Origin: Actinomycetota bacterium
GTDB lineage: Bacteria > Actinomycetota > Geothermincolia > Fen-727 > Anoxymicrobiaceae
Assembly: GCA_018831265.1 (NCBI GenBank)
Contig: JAHJCO010000005.1
Location: 1-64,000, forward strand
DNA length: 64,000 nucleotides
Reading direction: 5' to 3'
The notes under the pieces are model-generated. The model did not search any database and was not told the DNA's origin. It saw nothing but the letters and a program-made list of their open reading frames with translations. Position numbers and translations under genes: made by a program. Each line of letters starts with the position of its first letter. Within the stretch, counting starts at the first letter, position 1. Below, piece by piece: positions 34,838 through 43,803 of this stretch.

Positions 34838-35818
34838 CTACCCCTTGCGCCCCACGGACACGAACCAGCCCGTGGGGGACGCTTCCTCATCGATGCCCTG
34901 GTCCACCTGGAACCCCGCCAGCCGCAGAGCCCTGTCTACCGAGGCCGGGGTGCACCATCCCGGGGAGGGACCCCCCAAGGGCTGGACGGCCACGACGAGC
35001 CGCCCGCCGCCTGCCAGTGCCAGGTAGGAGCGCCGGGCGAGCTCGACGAGGCGCTCGGGTCGTAGGAAGAACGCAAGGTCGCTCACCAGGACCGCTTCGA
35101 GCGAGCCTTCGGCGAGCTGGGTGATGAAGGCGACGGGACCGGAGGGCATGGTCGTTCCAGGCCCCGGCACGTCCCATGCGGTCGGGGGCGAGACCCGGGT
35201 TACGGAGATGCCCATCTCCAGGTCGTCCAGCAGCCCCGGGGCGGCCGGTCCCAGCACCGTAACCTGAGCGGCTCCGTGAAGGGCGTCCGACACCGCGGAG
35301 GCCAGCGGCGCGGGGGTCGGGCCGGTCATGGCCGAGGCGACCGCGCACAGGTCCTCCTCGGCGGCCAGCGCACGTGAGCGCTCCTCCAGGGCCTCGCGCC
35401 GTAGGGCCTCCAGGGCGGTGGCGACGTGGCGGTTGAAGGCGGTCTGCTCGCGCTGGATGGGGCCGACCGCGATCCGCGCCCACAGGCGGGCAAGCCGCTT
35501 GGCGAAGATGATGAAGGGGCGCAGCAGCCTGCGGTCGGTGGCCACGGGGTAGGCCGCGGTCACCTCCCAGGAGGACATCGCCCGGGTGGCCGCGTAGTCG
35601 AGTGCGGCGGCCGGAGGGAGCGCCTCGGCGTCGGGCTCGTCTGGCAGCCTCTCGGCCAGCGCGGACTCCACCTCGTGCGAGTAGGCGCCCGAGGCCTTCC
35701 GCGCCTCGACCCTTCGCCGCAGCTCCTCCTCGAGAGCCTCGGGGTCTATGGCTTTACCCTCGACAAATCCCGGTTCCAGGGGCTCCTCCGAACAGATGGG
35801 ACGTAGTATCGGAAACAA
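34838..35818 (-). CDS. Methyltransferase-like protein with the shared KR..P helical module
   Basis: A 326-residue protein, first gene of the leftward operon. Residues about 95-150 have the helical module FIIFAKRLARLWARIAVGP then FNRHVATALEAL, which recurs in three other proteins of this cluster. The C-terminal half is a Rossmann-like methyltransferase fold (VTVLGPAAPGLLDDLE, EAVLVSDLAFFLRPERLVE, LAGGGRLVVAVQPLG) without a normal glycine-rich motif I, so activity is doubtful. The start is uncertain: TTG 35818 is the only N-terminal option, yet a TATAAT box sits six bases upstream, which would place transcription initiation at the codon itself. Confidence 0.6.
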   Translation of the reverse strand: MFPILRPICSEEPLEPGFVEGKAIDPEALEEELRRRVEARKASGAYSHEVESALAERLPDEPDAEALPPAAALDYAATRAMSSWEVTAAYPVATDRRLLRPFIIFAKRLARLWARIAVGPIQREQTAFNRHVATALEALRREALEERSRALAAEEDLCAVASAMTGPTPAPLASAVSDALHGAAQVTVLGPAAPGLLDDLEMGISVTRVSPPTAWDVPGPGTTMPSGPVAFITQLAEGSLEAVLVSDLAFFLRPERLVELARRSYLALAGGGRLVVAVQPLGGPSPGWCTPASVDRALRLAGFQVDQGIDEEASPTGWFVSVGRKG

Positions 35819-35823
35819 GGTGG

Positions 35824-35829
35824 ATTATA
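35824..35829 (-). promoter_or_regulatory. Candidate -10 box for the leftward glycan operon
   Basis: TATAAT on the minus strand within the 64-bp gap between the leftward operon and rmlD. The predicted transcript would start near 35817, almost at the assigned TTG start. On the plus strand GTTAAACT near 35865 could serve rmlD. No convincing -35 is seen for either. Confidence 0.35.
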
Positions 35830-35882
35830 CCCGAAACCGCGTAATAACGGCGTTTACCGGGTGTGTTAAACTTGCTGCCGTG

Positions 35883-36749
35883 ATGAAGATACTGCTGACG
35901 GGGTGCAACGGGCAATTGGGGACCGACCTCAGGCTGGTCTGCGACGGGGTCCACGAGGTGATAGCCCACGATACCGATCTGGACATCACCGATCGGGCCG
36001 CTGTCTGCGAGCGGGTGGCCGAGGTCCGCCCCGACCTGCTCATAAACTCGGCCGCCTACAACGACGTGGACGGCGCGGAGACCAACGAGCTCACTGCATA
36101 CCGGGTCAACGCGCTGGGGCCCCAGAACCTGGCCCTGGCATGCCAGGCAACGGGCGTGCCGCTGATGCATGTTTCCACCGACTTCGTGTTCAACGGCGAG
36201 GCCACCGCCCCTTACACCGAGTTCGACCGCCCCGATCCGCGGAGCGTGTACGCGCGGAGCAAGTACGCCGGCGAGCAGTACGTGAGCGGCCTGCTGGACC
36301 GCTTTTACCTGGTGCGCACCTCCTGGCTGTTCGGAACCGCGGGCAAGAACTTCGTCAAGACCATCATCAAGCGCGGGCGCGAGCAGACAGGCGTCCGGGT
36401 GGTGGACGACCAGATGGGCTGCCCGACCTACTCGCGAGACCTTGCCGCCAAGCTGCTGGAGATAGCGGCCACGGGCGCCTACGGCTACTACCACGCGAGC
36501 AACTCCGGCAGTTGCACCTGGAACCGCTTCGCCCGGGATATCTTCATCCTGATGGGGATAAAGACCCGTGTGTACATGATAAGCACGAAGGACCTGGCCC
36601 GCCCGGCCGCCCGGCCGCGATACTCGGTCATGAGGAGCCTCGCCCTCGAGATGCAGGGCATCGAGCCGATGAGGCACTACCAGGAGGCCCTGGCGGACTT
36701 CCTCTTGAGGGACCTGCCCGCCTGGGAGGCGGGGGAGGTGGAGGTGTGA
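35883..36749 (+). CDS. rmlD: dTDP-4-dehydrorhamnose reductase
   Basis: A 288-residue SDR enzyme reducing the C4 keto group to give dTDP-L-rhamnose or a related 6-deoxyhexose, with NAD(P)H. It has ILLTGCNGQLGTDLR, LLINSAAYNDVDGAE, STDFVFNGEATAPYTE with the catalytic Thr/Ser region, YARSKYAGE (Tyr-x3-Lys) and RTSWLFG. The ATG at 35883 begins directly at the Rossmann strand; longer in-frame readings are not supported. It completes the pathway begun by rmlA, rmlC and rmlB 10 kb upstream and overlaps the next GT4 gene by four bases (GTGA). Confidence 0.93.
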   Translation: MKILLTGCNGQLGTDLRLVCDGVHEVIAHDTDLDITDRAAVCERVAEVRPDLLINSAAYNDVDGAETNELTAYRVNALGPQNLALACQATGVPLMHVSTDFVFNGEATAPYTEFDRPDPRSVYARSKYAGEQYVSGLLDRFYLVRTSWLFGTAGKNFVKTIIKRGREQTGVRVVDDQMGCPTYSRDLAAKLLEIAATGAYGYYHASNSGSCTWNRFARDIFILMGIKTRVYMISTKDLARPAARPRYSVMRSLALEMQGIEPMRHYQEALADFLLRDLPAWEAGEVEV

Positions 36750-37993
36750 GGTGCCTTCACGTCATCCACCGCTACTGGCCGGCCCGCGGCGGCTCGGAGA
36801 AGTTCATCATCGAGATCAGCGAGCGGCTGGTGGCCGACGGTAACGAGGTTACCGTCTTCACCACCGACGCTATCGACATCCAGCACTACTGGCTGCCGGG
36901 CAAGGAGCGCATCGACACCCCGTACGACCTCCACGACGGCGTGGAGGTGAGGCGCTTCACCGTCCGCAGGCTGCCCAAGCACGCGCAGGCCCTGCGCGTC
37001 CTGGGAAAGCTGCCCGGCCTGCACGCCAGGAGCGTATTCTCGTTCCCGTCCCCGCTGGTCCCCGGGATGCTGGCCCAGATCTTCAAGGACAGGGAGTTCG
37101 ACATCGTCCACGCCACCGCTCTCCCGTACGACTCCATCCTCTACACCGCGCACCGCATCGCGGAGCGCCAGGGCATCCCGCTGGTCGTCTCGCCTTTCTT
37201 CCACCTGGGCGAGGAGACCAACGACGACGTGCGACGCCACTACACCAGGACCCACCAGATGCGGCTGGTGGGAAGCGCCGACAGGGTGCTGGTCCAGACC
37301 ACCATCGAGCGCGATTTCCTGCTGGAACAGGGCTTCGACGAGGGCAAGCTGCTCATGCTGGGCATGGGCATAAACCCCTGGGAGCTGGAGGGCGGGCAGG
37401 GGGCCCGCTTCCGCCGCAAGCACGACATCATCGGCCCCATAGTCTGCTACATAGGGCCCAAGACGTATGACAAGGGCACCTTCAACCTGGTGAGGGCGAT
37501 GGAGAAGCTCTGGGCCGCGGGCGACCCGGCCACCCTGGTGCTGGCGGGCACCGACATAGAGGACTTCCGCCGGTTCCATGCCGGGCTCCCCGACAACGTA
37601 CGCTCCAAGTGCCTGATGCTGGACTACGTGGATGACGAGGACAAGCGTGACCTGCTGGACGCCTGCTCGATGCTGGTGCTGCCATCCCGGTCGGACTCGT
37701 TCGGCATCGTTTTCCTGGAGGCCTGGTTCTACGGCAAGCCGGTGGTGGGCGCCCGCGCGGGCGGCATCCCGGGGCTGGTGCGCGACGGTACGGACGGCCT
37801 GCTGGTCCCGTTCGGGGACGTCAAGGAACTGGCCATGTCCATCAAGAAACTGCTTACAGACAGCGAGCTGGCCGGCCGCCTGGGCTCCGCGGGGCGTGAG
37901 CGGGTGCTGGCCGAGTTCACCTGGGACGAGAAGTACAAGGTGGTCAGGGGGCTGTACGAGGAGCTGACCGGCCTGACGGCCGCGCCGGAGTAG
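36746..37993 (+). CDS. GT4-family glycosyltransferase
   Basis: A 415-residue GT-B enzyme with RYWPARGGSEKFIIEISERL at the N-terminus and, in the donor domain, CYIGPKTYDKGTFNLVRAM and SRSDSFGIVFLEAWFYGKPVVGA, where the usual first Glu of E-x7-E is Asp. The GTG at 36746 overlaps the rmlD stop (GTGA), a strong sign of coupling. The link with rmlD suggests, but does not prove, that its donor is the dTDP-deoxysugar. Confidence 0.87.
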   Translation: MRCLHVIHRYWPARGGSEKFIIEISERLVADGNEVTVFTTDAIDIQHYWLPGKERIDTPYDLHDGVEVRRFTVRRLPKHAQALRVLGKLPGLHARSVFSFPSPLVPGMLAQIFKDREFDIVHATALPYDSILYTAHRIAERQGIPLVVSPFFHLGEETNDDVRRHYTRTHQMRLVGSADRVLVQTTIERDFLLEQGFDEGKLLMLGMGINPWELEGGQGARFRRKHDIIGPIVCYIGPKTYDKGTFNLVRAMEKLWAAGDPATLVLAGTDIEDFRRFHAGLPDNVRSKCLMLDYVDDEDKRDLLDACSMLVLPSRSDSFGIVFLEAWFYGKPVVGARAGGIPGLVRDGTDGLLVPFGDVKELAMSIKKLLTDSELAGRLGSAGRERVLAEFTWDEKYKVVRGLYEELTGLTAAPE

Positions 37994-38008
37994 AGAGCGG
38001 GGACACGG

Positions 38009-38479
38009 ATGCAGCGAAGGGGCGTAGACGCCGAGCAGGTGATGGAGGAGGTAAACCGGGCGGTCGCCGCCCCGGACACCCTGCTCGCCGACTTCTGGAG
38101 CCGGAAAGGGGCGCAGGCGCCCAACCTTGCCTTCATCTACCCGCCGTACTCCAAGACGCTCCTGGTCAACCTCGACCTGGTGAGCCGGAACTGGGAGATA
38201 GAGCCCGAGTTCGAGCTGGGGTCGCGGCGCAGGGCGGTCGGAGGGCTGGTGATCTCCTTCAAGCGGCTGACGCGCTCGCTGCTGCGCTGGTACATCAACC
38301 CCATTGTGCACCAGGTTCGCAAGTTCAACATGCTGGTGACCCGCACCCTGCACGACCTTGCCAACAACCTCGACGAGCTCTCCCAGCGCGTGGAGCGCCT
38401 GGAGAGGCACGAGGACCGGCTGGCGGATCTCTCCGAGCGCGTGGAGCGCCTCGAGGGCGATGGGAAAGGCCCGAGTTGA
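38009..38479 (+). CDS. Small protein with the shared KR..WY..P module and coiled coil
   Basis: A 156-residue protein with no catalytic domain. Residues about 70-110 have SFKRLTRSLLRWYINPI then KFNMLVTRTLHDL, the module also found at the N-terminus of the methyltransferases at 52.7 and 55.9 kb. The C-terminus (about 112-150) is a heptad-type coiled coil with the repeat LSQRVERLERHEDR and LSERVERLEG. It ends in a TTGA overlap with the GT2-GT4 gene. It may scaffold glycosyltransferases or the exporter on the membrane; that is inference from the shared module. Confidence 0.7.
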   Translation: MQRRGVDAEQVMEEVNRAVAAPDTLLADFWSRKGAQAPNLAFIYPPYSKTLLVNLDLVSRNWEIEPEFELGSRRRAVGGLVISFKRLTRSLLRWYINPIVHQVRKFNMLVTRTLHDLANNLDELSQRVERLERHEDRLADLSERVERLEGDGKGPS

Positions 38480-40326
38480 ACGCGCCCGCCCGCCCCGTGA
38501 GCGTGATAGTACTGACCTGGAACGGCCTGGAGGTCACCCGCCGCTGCCTGGACGCACTGCTCGCGAACACCACCCACCCCGACTTCGAGGTGCTGGTCGT
38601 GGACAACGGCAGCACCGACGGAACCGTGGAGTACCTGCGCGGTCTGGGCGGCATCAGGCTCATGGAGAACGGGGAGAACCTCGGTTTCGTGCGGGGCAAC
38701 AACATCGGTCTGGCGGCCACCGACCGCGACGTGGTCCTGCTCAACAACGACACCGAGATCACCCAGCCCGACTGGCTGGAGCGCATCCAGGACACCGCGT
38801 ACTCGGCGCCGGACGTCGGCGTGGTCGGGTGCCGGCTGGTGAACGCGGCCGGGAACCTCGTGCACGCGGGCACCTACATGCCGATACCTTCTTACTGGGG
38901 ACAGGAGTACCCCGGCAACGAGCGCGACATCGCCCAGTACTCGCGCGACCGCGACGTCGAGGGCGTCATCTTCGCGTGCGCCTACATAAAGCGCGAGGTC
39001 ATGGAGAAGGTCGGGCTGCTGGACGAGGACTACTTCTCCTACTACGAGGACTCCGACTACTGCCTGAAGGCGCGGAAGGCGGGCTACCGGACCATGTGCT
39101 GCGGGTCCGCCACGGTCCTTCACCTCGAGAACGCCTCGACGGACGTCAACCGGATGGATTTCTCCGGCACCTTCAGGAAGAGCCGTGAGGTCTTCCTCTC
39201 CAAGTGGAAGGAGACCTGCGAGTCCAGGTACACGAGGAGCCTGACCTGGCGGTCGTTCATCTCGGGCGAGGACCCCTACTCGCAGGCGAGCGCGAAGCTC
39301 ACGTGGGCGCTGGACGCGGCCGGGGTCGAGCTGGACCTCGCGTTCCTGGAGGGGGTCGAGCGGGCCGAGCTCGCCGACTTCAAGATAAACGACATGAAGA
39401 ACAGGGAGGCGGACCGCGGGCGCCCGCAGGTGGTGTTCGGCCCGGCGGAGCGCCTGGGGGAGGCCGACGGCGCCTTCAACATCGCCTACGTCTTTACCCG
39501 GTCCGACAGCTTCAGCCCCGAGCAGGCTTCGGCGCTGAACCGGATGGACATGGTGTGGGTGCCCTCGGGGTTCCACAGGGAGGTCTGCCTTGCGGCCGGG
39601 GTCAAGAGGCCGGTGGAGGTAGTTCCCCCGGGCGTGGACCCCGACTACCTGAACCCCGGTATCAGGGCATACCCCCTCCCGGACCGCTTCACCTTCCTGG
39701 CCCCGCTCGAGTGGGGACCGTCGTTCGCGACGGAGACGCTGCTGCGGGCGTTTACCGACGAGTTCTCAGCGGGTGAGAAGGCGGTGCTGGTGGTCCTCCT
39801 GCGCCCGCCTTCGGCCCCGGTGCCGCCAGGGGTCGATGAGACCCCTGCGGCCTTCTCCAGCGCTGAGGTCGAGGAGGCGGTGGAGGCCATGTCCCTGGCC
39901 CTCGACCGCGCGCCGGTGGTCTTCGTCATGGACCACGACATCCCCCGCTTCCAGTCCGGCAGCGTGTACCGGTCGTCAGACTGTGTTGTGCTTGCGTCCC
40001 GCGCGGCGGACGGCTGGACGGTCGCCGCCGAGAGCCTGGCCTGCGGGGTGCCGGTTGTGTGCACGGCCTGGGGCTCGAGCGAGGAGCTGATAGACGGCGG
40101 GGCGTGCCGGGGGGTGAAAGCCTCGATGGTGCCGGCCCCGGGCGGGGGGCGCTGGGCCGAACCGGATTACGACTCCCTGCGCTCGTCGATCAGGGACGCG
40201 TTCGGGTCGGCCGGGGAGATGCGCGAGCAAGCGCTCGAGGCTTCCCGCGCGGTGCTGGCCGGCCGCACCTGGGAGAAAACCGCTGCGGGAATCGTAAAGA
40301 TACTCGATGGCATCAGGACAGGATAG
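38476..40326 (+). CDS. GT2-GT4 fusion glycosyltransferase, GT4 half degenerate
   Basis: A 616-residue protein in two halves. Residues about 8-250 are a GT2 (GT-A) domain of the rhamnosyltransferase kind with VVDNGSTDGT (Asp43, Asp48), the metal-site stretch LLNNDTEI (90-95) and the later YEDSDYCLKARKAGY. Residues about 330-610 are GT4-like, but the donor-site E-x7-E is broken: SRAADGWTVAAESLACG has Ala where the first Glu belongs. A related protein at 54.0 kb shows the opposite pattern. The TTG start overlaps the previous stop (TTGA). It should be active as a GT2 enzyme, with the GT4 half perhaps binding or regulatory. Confidence 0.82.
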   Translation: MNAPARPVSVIVLTWNGLEVTRRCLDALLANTTHPDFEVLVVDNGSTDGTVEYLRGLGGIRLMENGENLGFVRGNNIGLAATDRDVVLLNNDTEITQPDWLERIQDTAYSAPDVGVVGCRLVNAAGNLVHAGTYMPIPSYWGQEYPGNERDIAQYSRDRDVEGVIFACAYIKREVMEKVGLLDEDYFSYYEDSDYCLKARKAGYRTMCCGSATVLHLENASTDVNRMDFSGTFRKSREVFLSKWKETCESRYTRSLTWRSFISGEDPYSQASAKLTWALDAAGVELDLAFLEGVERAELADFKINDMKNREADRGRPQVVFGPAERLGEADGAFNIAYVFTRSDSFSPEQASALNRMDMVWVPSGFHREVCLAAGVKRPVEVVPPGVDPDYLNPGIRAYPLPDRFTFLAPLEWGPSFATETLLRAFTDEFSAGEKAVLVVLLRPPSAPVPPGVDETPAAFSSAEVEEAVEAMSLALDRAPVVFVMDHDIPRFQSGSVYRSSDCVVLASRAADGWTVAAESLACGVPVVCTAWGSSEELIDGGACRGVKASMVPAPGGGRWAEPDYDSLRSSIRDAFGSAGEMREQALEASRAVLAGRTWEKTAAGIVKILDGIRTG

Positions 40327-42118
40327 CGCGGCGGCCGGCCGGGAGTGGTACCGGCCGGAGACACTCAAACGCTTCGCGCGGGACCACTGGCCCGTGCTGT
40401 TCGTACTGGCGGTGATGCTGGCCGCCCTTCTCGTGAGGCGCTACTACGTCTCGAAGCACACCATGTACACCGCGGACTCATACTACTTTCTCACCCTCTC
40501 GCGCTCCATCAGGGACACCTTCACCTACACGGTCCGGGGGGTGACGCACACCAAGTACCTGCCCGGGTACCCGGTCGCGATATGGCTGTTCGGGTACCTG
40601 TCCGGCGGGCTGGTGCGCTCGGCGAACCTGATCTCCGTGTTCGGAGCCACGCTGGTGGTGTGGGTCACCTACGGGCTGGGCTCTGAGCTATTCGAGAGCA
40701 AATACGTGGGGATGGTCGCCTGCCTGGTGGTCGCCTTCCAGCCCACCTTCCTGAAGTGGACCGTGCTGCCCATGACCGAGGGGCTGTTCAGCTTGCTGTT
40801 CGCCTCGGGCCTGTACCTCCTGCTGACCGGGTGCAAGCGGGCCTCGCCCCCGAGGCGCCTGGCGGGGGCGGTGCTGGGCGGCCTCGCCTTCTCTGTGCGG
40901 TGGGAGGGGGTGCTGTTCCTGCCCCTGATGGTCCTCATCCTCATTATCTACTACAGGGGGTCCGAGCTGCGGGCCTGGGAGCCGCTGGTAATGCTGGGCG
41001 TGTTCGCCCTTCCGATGGGCATCTATGTCACGCGCAACCTGATCGCGACGGGCAAGATATCCCACTACATCGGGGAGTACCGGGAGTACAGCACGAAGAT
41101 CTCGTTCGCCGACTTCAAGCACCGCCTGAAGGTGTACGGGTGGAACGGCATGTCCGACGCCCTCTACCCCGTGGGGTTCGCCCTTGGGTCGCTCTGGATG
41201 CTGGTGCGCTGGAAGTGGAAGGCGTTCCTGGTGGTCGCCGGCTGGTTCAGCCTCTTCGTGGCCATGCACATGTTCTGGTACTACGCCTACGAGCGGTTCA
41301 TGGCCCCGGCGGCGCCAGCGGTGGCCCTGGCCATCGGCTTCCTCCTGGTGGACCTTGCCGTGCTGGCATACAGGGCGTTCGAGCCGGGCGGCACCCCCCT
41401 GCTGGAGGACTCATCGATTGGGGGCGGACTTCAGTCCGCCGGCCCGAGGCCGGTCTTCCCCTGGCTTCATCACAGACAGACCGGGGTGGAAGTCGCGGCC
41501 CAATCATCAACGATTGGGCGCGGACTTCAGTCCGCGGGAGTCCCTGCCGCGGCGAACAAGTCATGGAGATCCTCGTCGGTCCTGGGACTGGCCGCCGTCT
41601 TACTGGTCCTGGCGCTCGTCCTCGCGGGGCTGCTGGGGCACGGCATGGCGCGGGCGTCCAGCGAGATCACGAAGCAGTACCAGGCTCTCGCCGACGACCA
41701 CGGCGGGGCCGGCATGAAGCAGGCCGCGGACTGGCTGGAGGCGAACGCACCGGGCCGCGTGGTGGCCGTGGACGCGGGTCCGTACTTCACCTGGGAGTAC
41801 TACCCGGGTGACGTCCTCTACCTGCGGGCGGTTCCCTGGGACCTGCCGGTGGAACACGCCGACGTCGAGTACGTGGACACGGCCCGAAAGCTCTACGAGC
41901 GAGGGGTGCGCTACGTCGTCATCGGGGTCAGCGAAAGGCCGGTCTCCGAGGAGCTGACCATATTCGGCATGGTCCCGCCCTACACCGCCTGGCTCACGCC
42001 CGTGGCGGGCTGGGACAACCACTACGAGTTCGAGGCGGACGGAGCCGAGTTCGCGCCGCCCGTCGACGTGCAGACCGTCGTCTTCGAGGTGAAACCACCA
42101 CCCGGGCGAAACCTTTAA
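40307..42118 (+). CDS. GT-C membrane glycosyltransferase with palindromic insertion
   Basis: A 603-residue polytopic membrane protein of the ArnT/PMT kind. The first extracellular loop has YTADSYYFLTLSRSI and TKYLPGYPVAIW, the acidic and Pro-Gly pattern of this family; WTVLPMTEGLFSLLF follows. The soluble C-terminal part (about 450-600) is the usual extracellular domain. Residues about 369-418 are encoded by a palindromic repeat (41411-41540) lying between two helices and rich in Gly, Ser and Pro; it keeps the frame open. The ATG lies 20 bases inside the GT2-GT4 gene. The substrate is unknown. Confidence 0.8.
   Translation: MASGQDSAAAGREWYRPETLKRFARDHWPVLFVLAVMLAALLVRRYYVSKHTMYTADSYYFLTLSRSIRDTFTYTVRGVTHTKYLPGYPVAIWLFGYLSGGLVRSANLISVFGATLVVWVTYGLGSELFESKYVGMVACLVVAFQPTFLKWTVLPMTEGLFSLLFASGLYLLLTGCKRASPPRRLAGAVLGGLAFSVRWEGVLFLPLMVLILIIYYRGSELRAWEPLVMLGVFALPMGIYVTRNLIATGKISHYIGEYREYSTKISFADFKHRLKVYGWNGMSDALYPVGFALGSLWMLVRWKWKAFLVVAGWFSLFVAMHMFWYYAYERFMAPAAPAVALAIGFLLVDLAVLAYRAFEPGGTPLLEDSSIGGGLQSAGPRPVFPWLHHRQTGVEVAAQSSTIGRGLQSAGVPAAANKSWRSSSVLGLAAVLLVLALVLAGLLGHGMARASSEITKQYQALADDHGGAGMKQAADWLEANAPGRVVAVDAGPYFTWEYYPGDVLYLRAVPWDLPVEHADVEYVDTARKLYERGVRYVVIGVSERPVSEELTIFGMVPPYTAWLTPVAGWDNHYEFEADGAEFAPPVDVQTVVFEVKPPPGRNL
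41411..41540. repeat. REPIN-like palindromic element inside a coding region
   Basis: Two direct copies of GATTGGG.GCGGACTTCAGTCCGC (palindromes 41422-41439 and 41519-41536) flank a partial inverted copy (GAAGTCGCGGCCCAATC, about 41489-41505) and a GGCCCGAGGCCGG stem. The DNA is multiply palindromic yet translates in frame without stops as a loop of the membrane glycosyltransferase. Short GGACTTCAGTCC palindromes are otherwise intergenic elements. Confidence 0.8.
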
Positions 42119-42121
42119 TAG

Positions 42122-42206
42122 TGAATAGAATGGTGCCAGGCACCATTCTATTCAGGACGGTTCCCGGCGCCAGTGACTTGAATGGTGCCTGACCCCGTTC
42201 TGAGTC
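42122..42206. repeat. Perfect 33-bp palindrome plus GGTGCCTGACCCC element
   Basis: TGAATAGAATGGTGCC and its exact complement (42122-42137 and 42139-42154) surround a single A. After GGTTCCCGGCGCCAGTGA comes GAATGGTGCCTGACCCCGTT (42180-42199), identical to 55853-55872. It fills the gap before the DUF2079 gene and could stop transcription of the preceding gene. Confidence 0.85.
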
Positions 42207-42219
42207 ATCGAGGTAGGCA

Positions 42220-43803
42220 GTGGACGAAGAGGTTGAGGCCTGTAGGCCGGCTGAGGAGCCGGAGCCGGAGTCCGTAGAGACGGACGACGCCGCGCAGCGG
42301 CGCTCGGACCGGGTATTCCTCGGCGTGGTTATCGCGTTCATCTGCGCCTACATCGCCTTCTTCTCGACGCTCTGCCTGCTGCGCTACGCCAACTTCCGGG
42401 CCTCCGGGCTGGACACCGCGATCTTCAGCCAGGCCATCTGGCTGATGTCCCGCTTCGAGGCCCCGGTCAGCAGCATCCGGGGGATGAACCTGTACGGTGA
42501 CCACATGGCCCCGATCCTGGTTCTGCTGGTCCCCCTCTACTGGCTCAAGGGCAACGCACCCGCCCTCCTGGTGGTCCAGACCGTCGCCCTGGGGGTCGCG
42601 GCGCTGCCGATCTACCTGCTGGCCCGCGATAAGCTCGAGAACCGCGGCGTGGCCCTGGCCCTGGTCATCGCCTACCTGATGTACCCGGCCGTCCACTTCC
42701 TCAACCTGTTCGACTTCCACCCCGAGGCGCTGGGCCTGTGCTTCCTGCTGTTCGCCTTCCTGGCGGCCGACAGGCGCCGCTTCGTGTGGTTCTACGTCTT
42801 CTGCGGCCTGGCGGCTTTCTGCAAGGAGGACATGGTCCTGGCGGTCATCGTGCTCGCCATACTGGTCTACTTCCTGTACGACAAGAGGCCGGGCTGGATA
42901 GTCGCAGGGGCGGGGGCCGCCTACTTCCTGGCGACGGTGCTTTTCATCATCCCCGCGTTCGCGCCGGCGGGGTACCAGTACTCAGGGAGGCTCGGCCAGT
43001 TCGGAAAGACGCCGGTCGAGGCCGTCAAGAATATGATCCTGCACCCGCTGCACACCTTTTCAGTGCTGGCGACCCGCCAGAACCTGGCCTACGTGCTGGA
43101 GCTTGCGCTGCCCGTGGCGTTCCTGTGCTTCCTGGCGCCTGTCTACCTGCTCCCGGCGCTGCCGGCGTTCGTGATCAACATCATCAGCGACTTCCAGCCG
43201 CAGCACACCATCGCCTTCCAGTACACCGCCGCCATAATCCCGTTCGTCTTCATCGCTGCGATCTTCGGCATCAAGAGGTTCAAGAAGTGGTCGGAAGGCG
43301 CATTTCGCGCGCGGAAGATACTGGGCGGGATCGCCGCGGTGATGGTGCTGTGCGCCTTCGCCTCGGCCGTGTTCTTCGGGCCGAGCCCGCTGGCCGGCGG
43401 CTGGCGGACGAAGGCGTACACCTCCGACGCGCACATCGATACCATCCGGGCGGCCCTGAAGGGCATACCGCCGGACGCCTCGGTATCGGCGCAGGTGTTC
43501 CTGCTGTCGCACCTCTCCACCCGCGAGAAGCTCTATATGTTCCCCAACCCGTTCCCCGAGTACGTCGACAGGGAGTACTACGACGACCTGGGGGAGGGTA
43601 GGGGCATCGTCTTTCCCGGGGTCAAGCGCGGGGCGAAGGTGACGCCTCCCGAGTACGTCGTGCTGGATAGGGCCACCTCGGTCTCTCCACTGCCCGACGA
43701 CGGCGAGCAGTACGGGAAGGTCATCGATCGGATCCTGGCCGGCGGACTGTATGAAACCGTGTTCGACAGCAGCGGGGTCCTGGTCCTGAAGAGGTCTCCT
43801 TGA
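42220..43803 (+). CDS. DUF2079 integral membrane protein
   Basis: A 527-residue membrane protein with about 10 helices after an acidic cytoplasmic N-terminus (about 1-30). It matches the DUF2079 pattern: SGLDTAIFSQAIW, then MNLYGDHMAPILVLLVPLYW and FDFHPEALGLCFLLF. Members are thought to be GT-C-like and often lie in surface-glycan clusters; the function is unproven. The GTG at 42220 is preceded by GAGGTAGG. It is followed by a TTGA overlap with the YfhO-like gene, so the two should be made together. Confidence 0.85.
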   Translation: MDEEVEACRPAEEPEPESVETDDAAQRRSDRVFLGVVIAFICAYIAFFSTLCLLRYANFRASGLDTAIFSQAIWLMSRFEAPVSSIRGMNLYGDHMAPILVLLVPLYWLKGNAPALLVVQTVALGVAALPIYLLARDKLENRGVALALVIAYLMYPAVHFLNLFDFHPEALGLCFLLFAFLAADRRRFVWFYVFCGLAAFCKEDMVLAVIVLAILVYFLYDKRPGWIVAGAGAAYFLATVLFIIPAFAPAGYQYSGRLGQFGKTPVEAVKNMILHPLHTFSVLATRQNLAYVLELALPVAFLCFLAPVYLLPALPAFVINIISDFQPQHTIAFQYTAAIIPFVFIAAIFGIKRFKKWSEGAFRARKILGGIAAVMVLCAFASAVFFGPSPLAGGWRTKAYTSDAHIDTIRAALKGIPPDASVSAQVFLLSHLSTREKLYMFPNPFPEYVDREYYDDLGEGRGIVFPGVKRGAKVTPPEYVVLDRATSVSPLPDDGEQYGKVIDRILAGGLYETVFDSSGVLVLKRSP

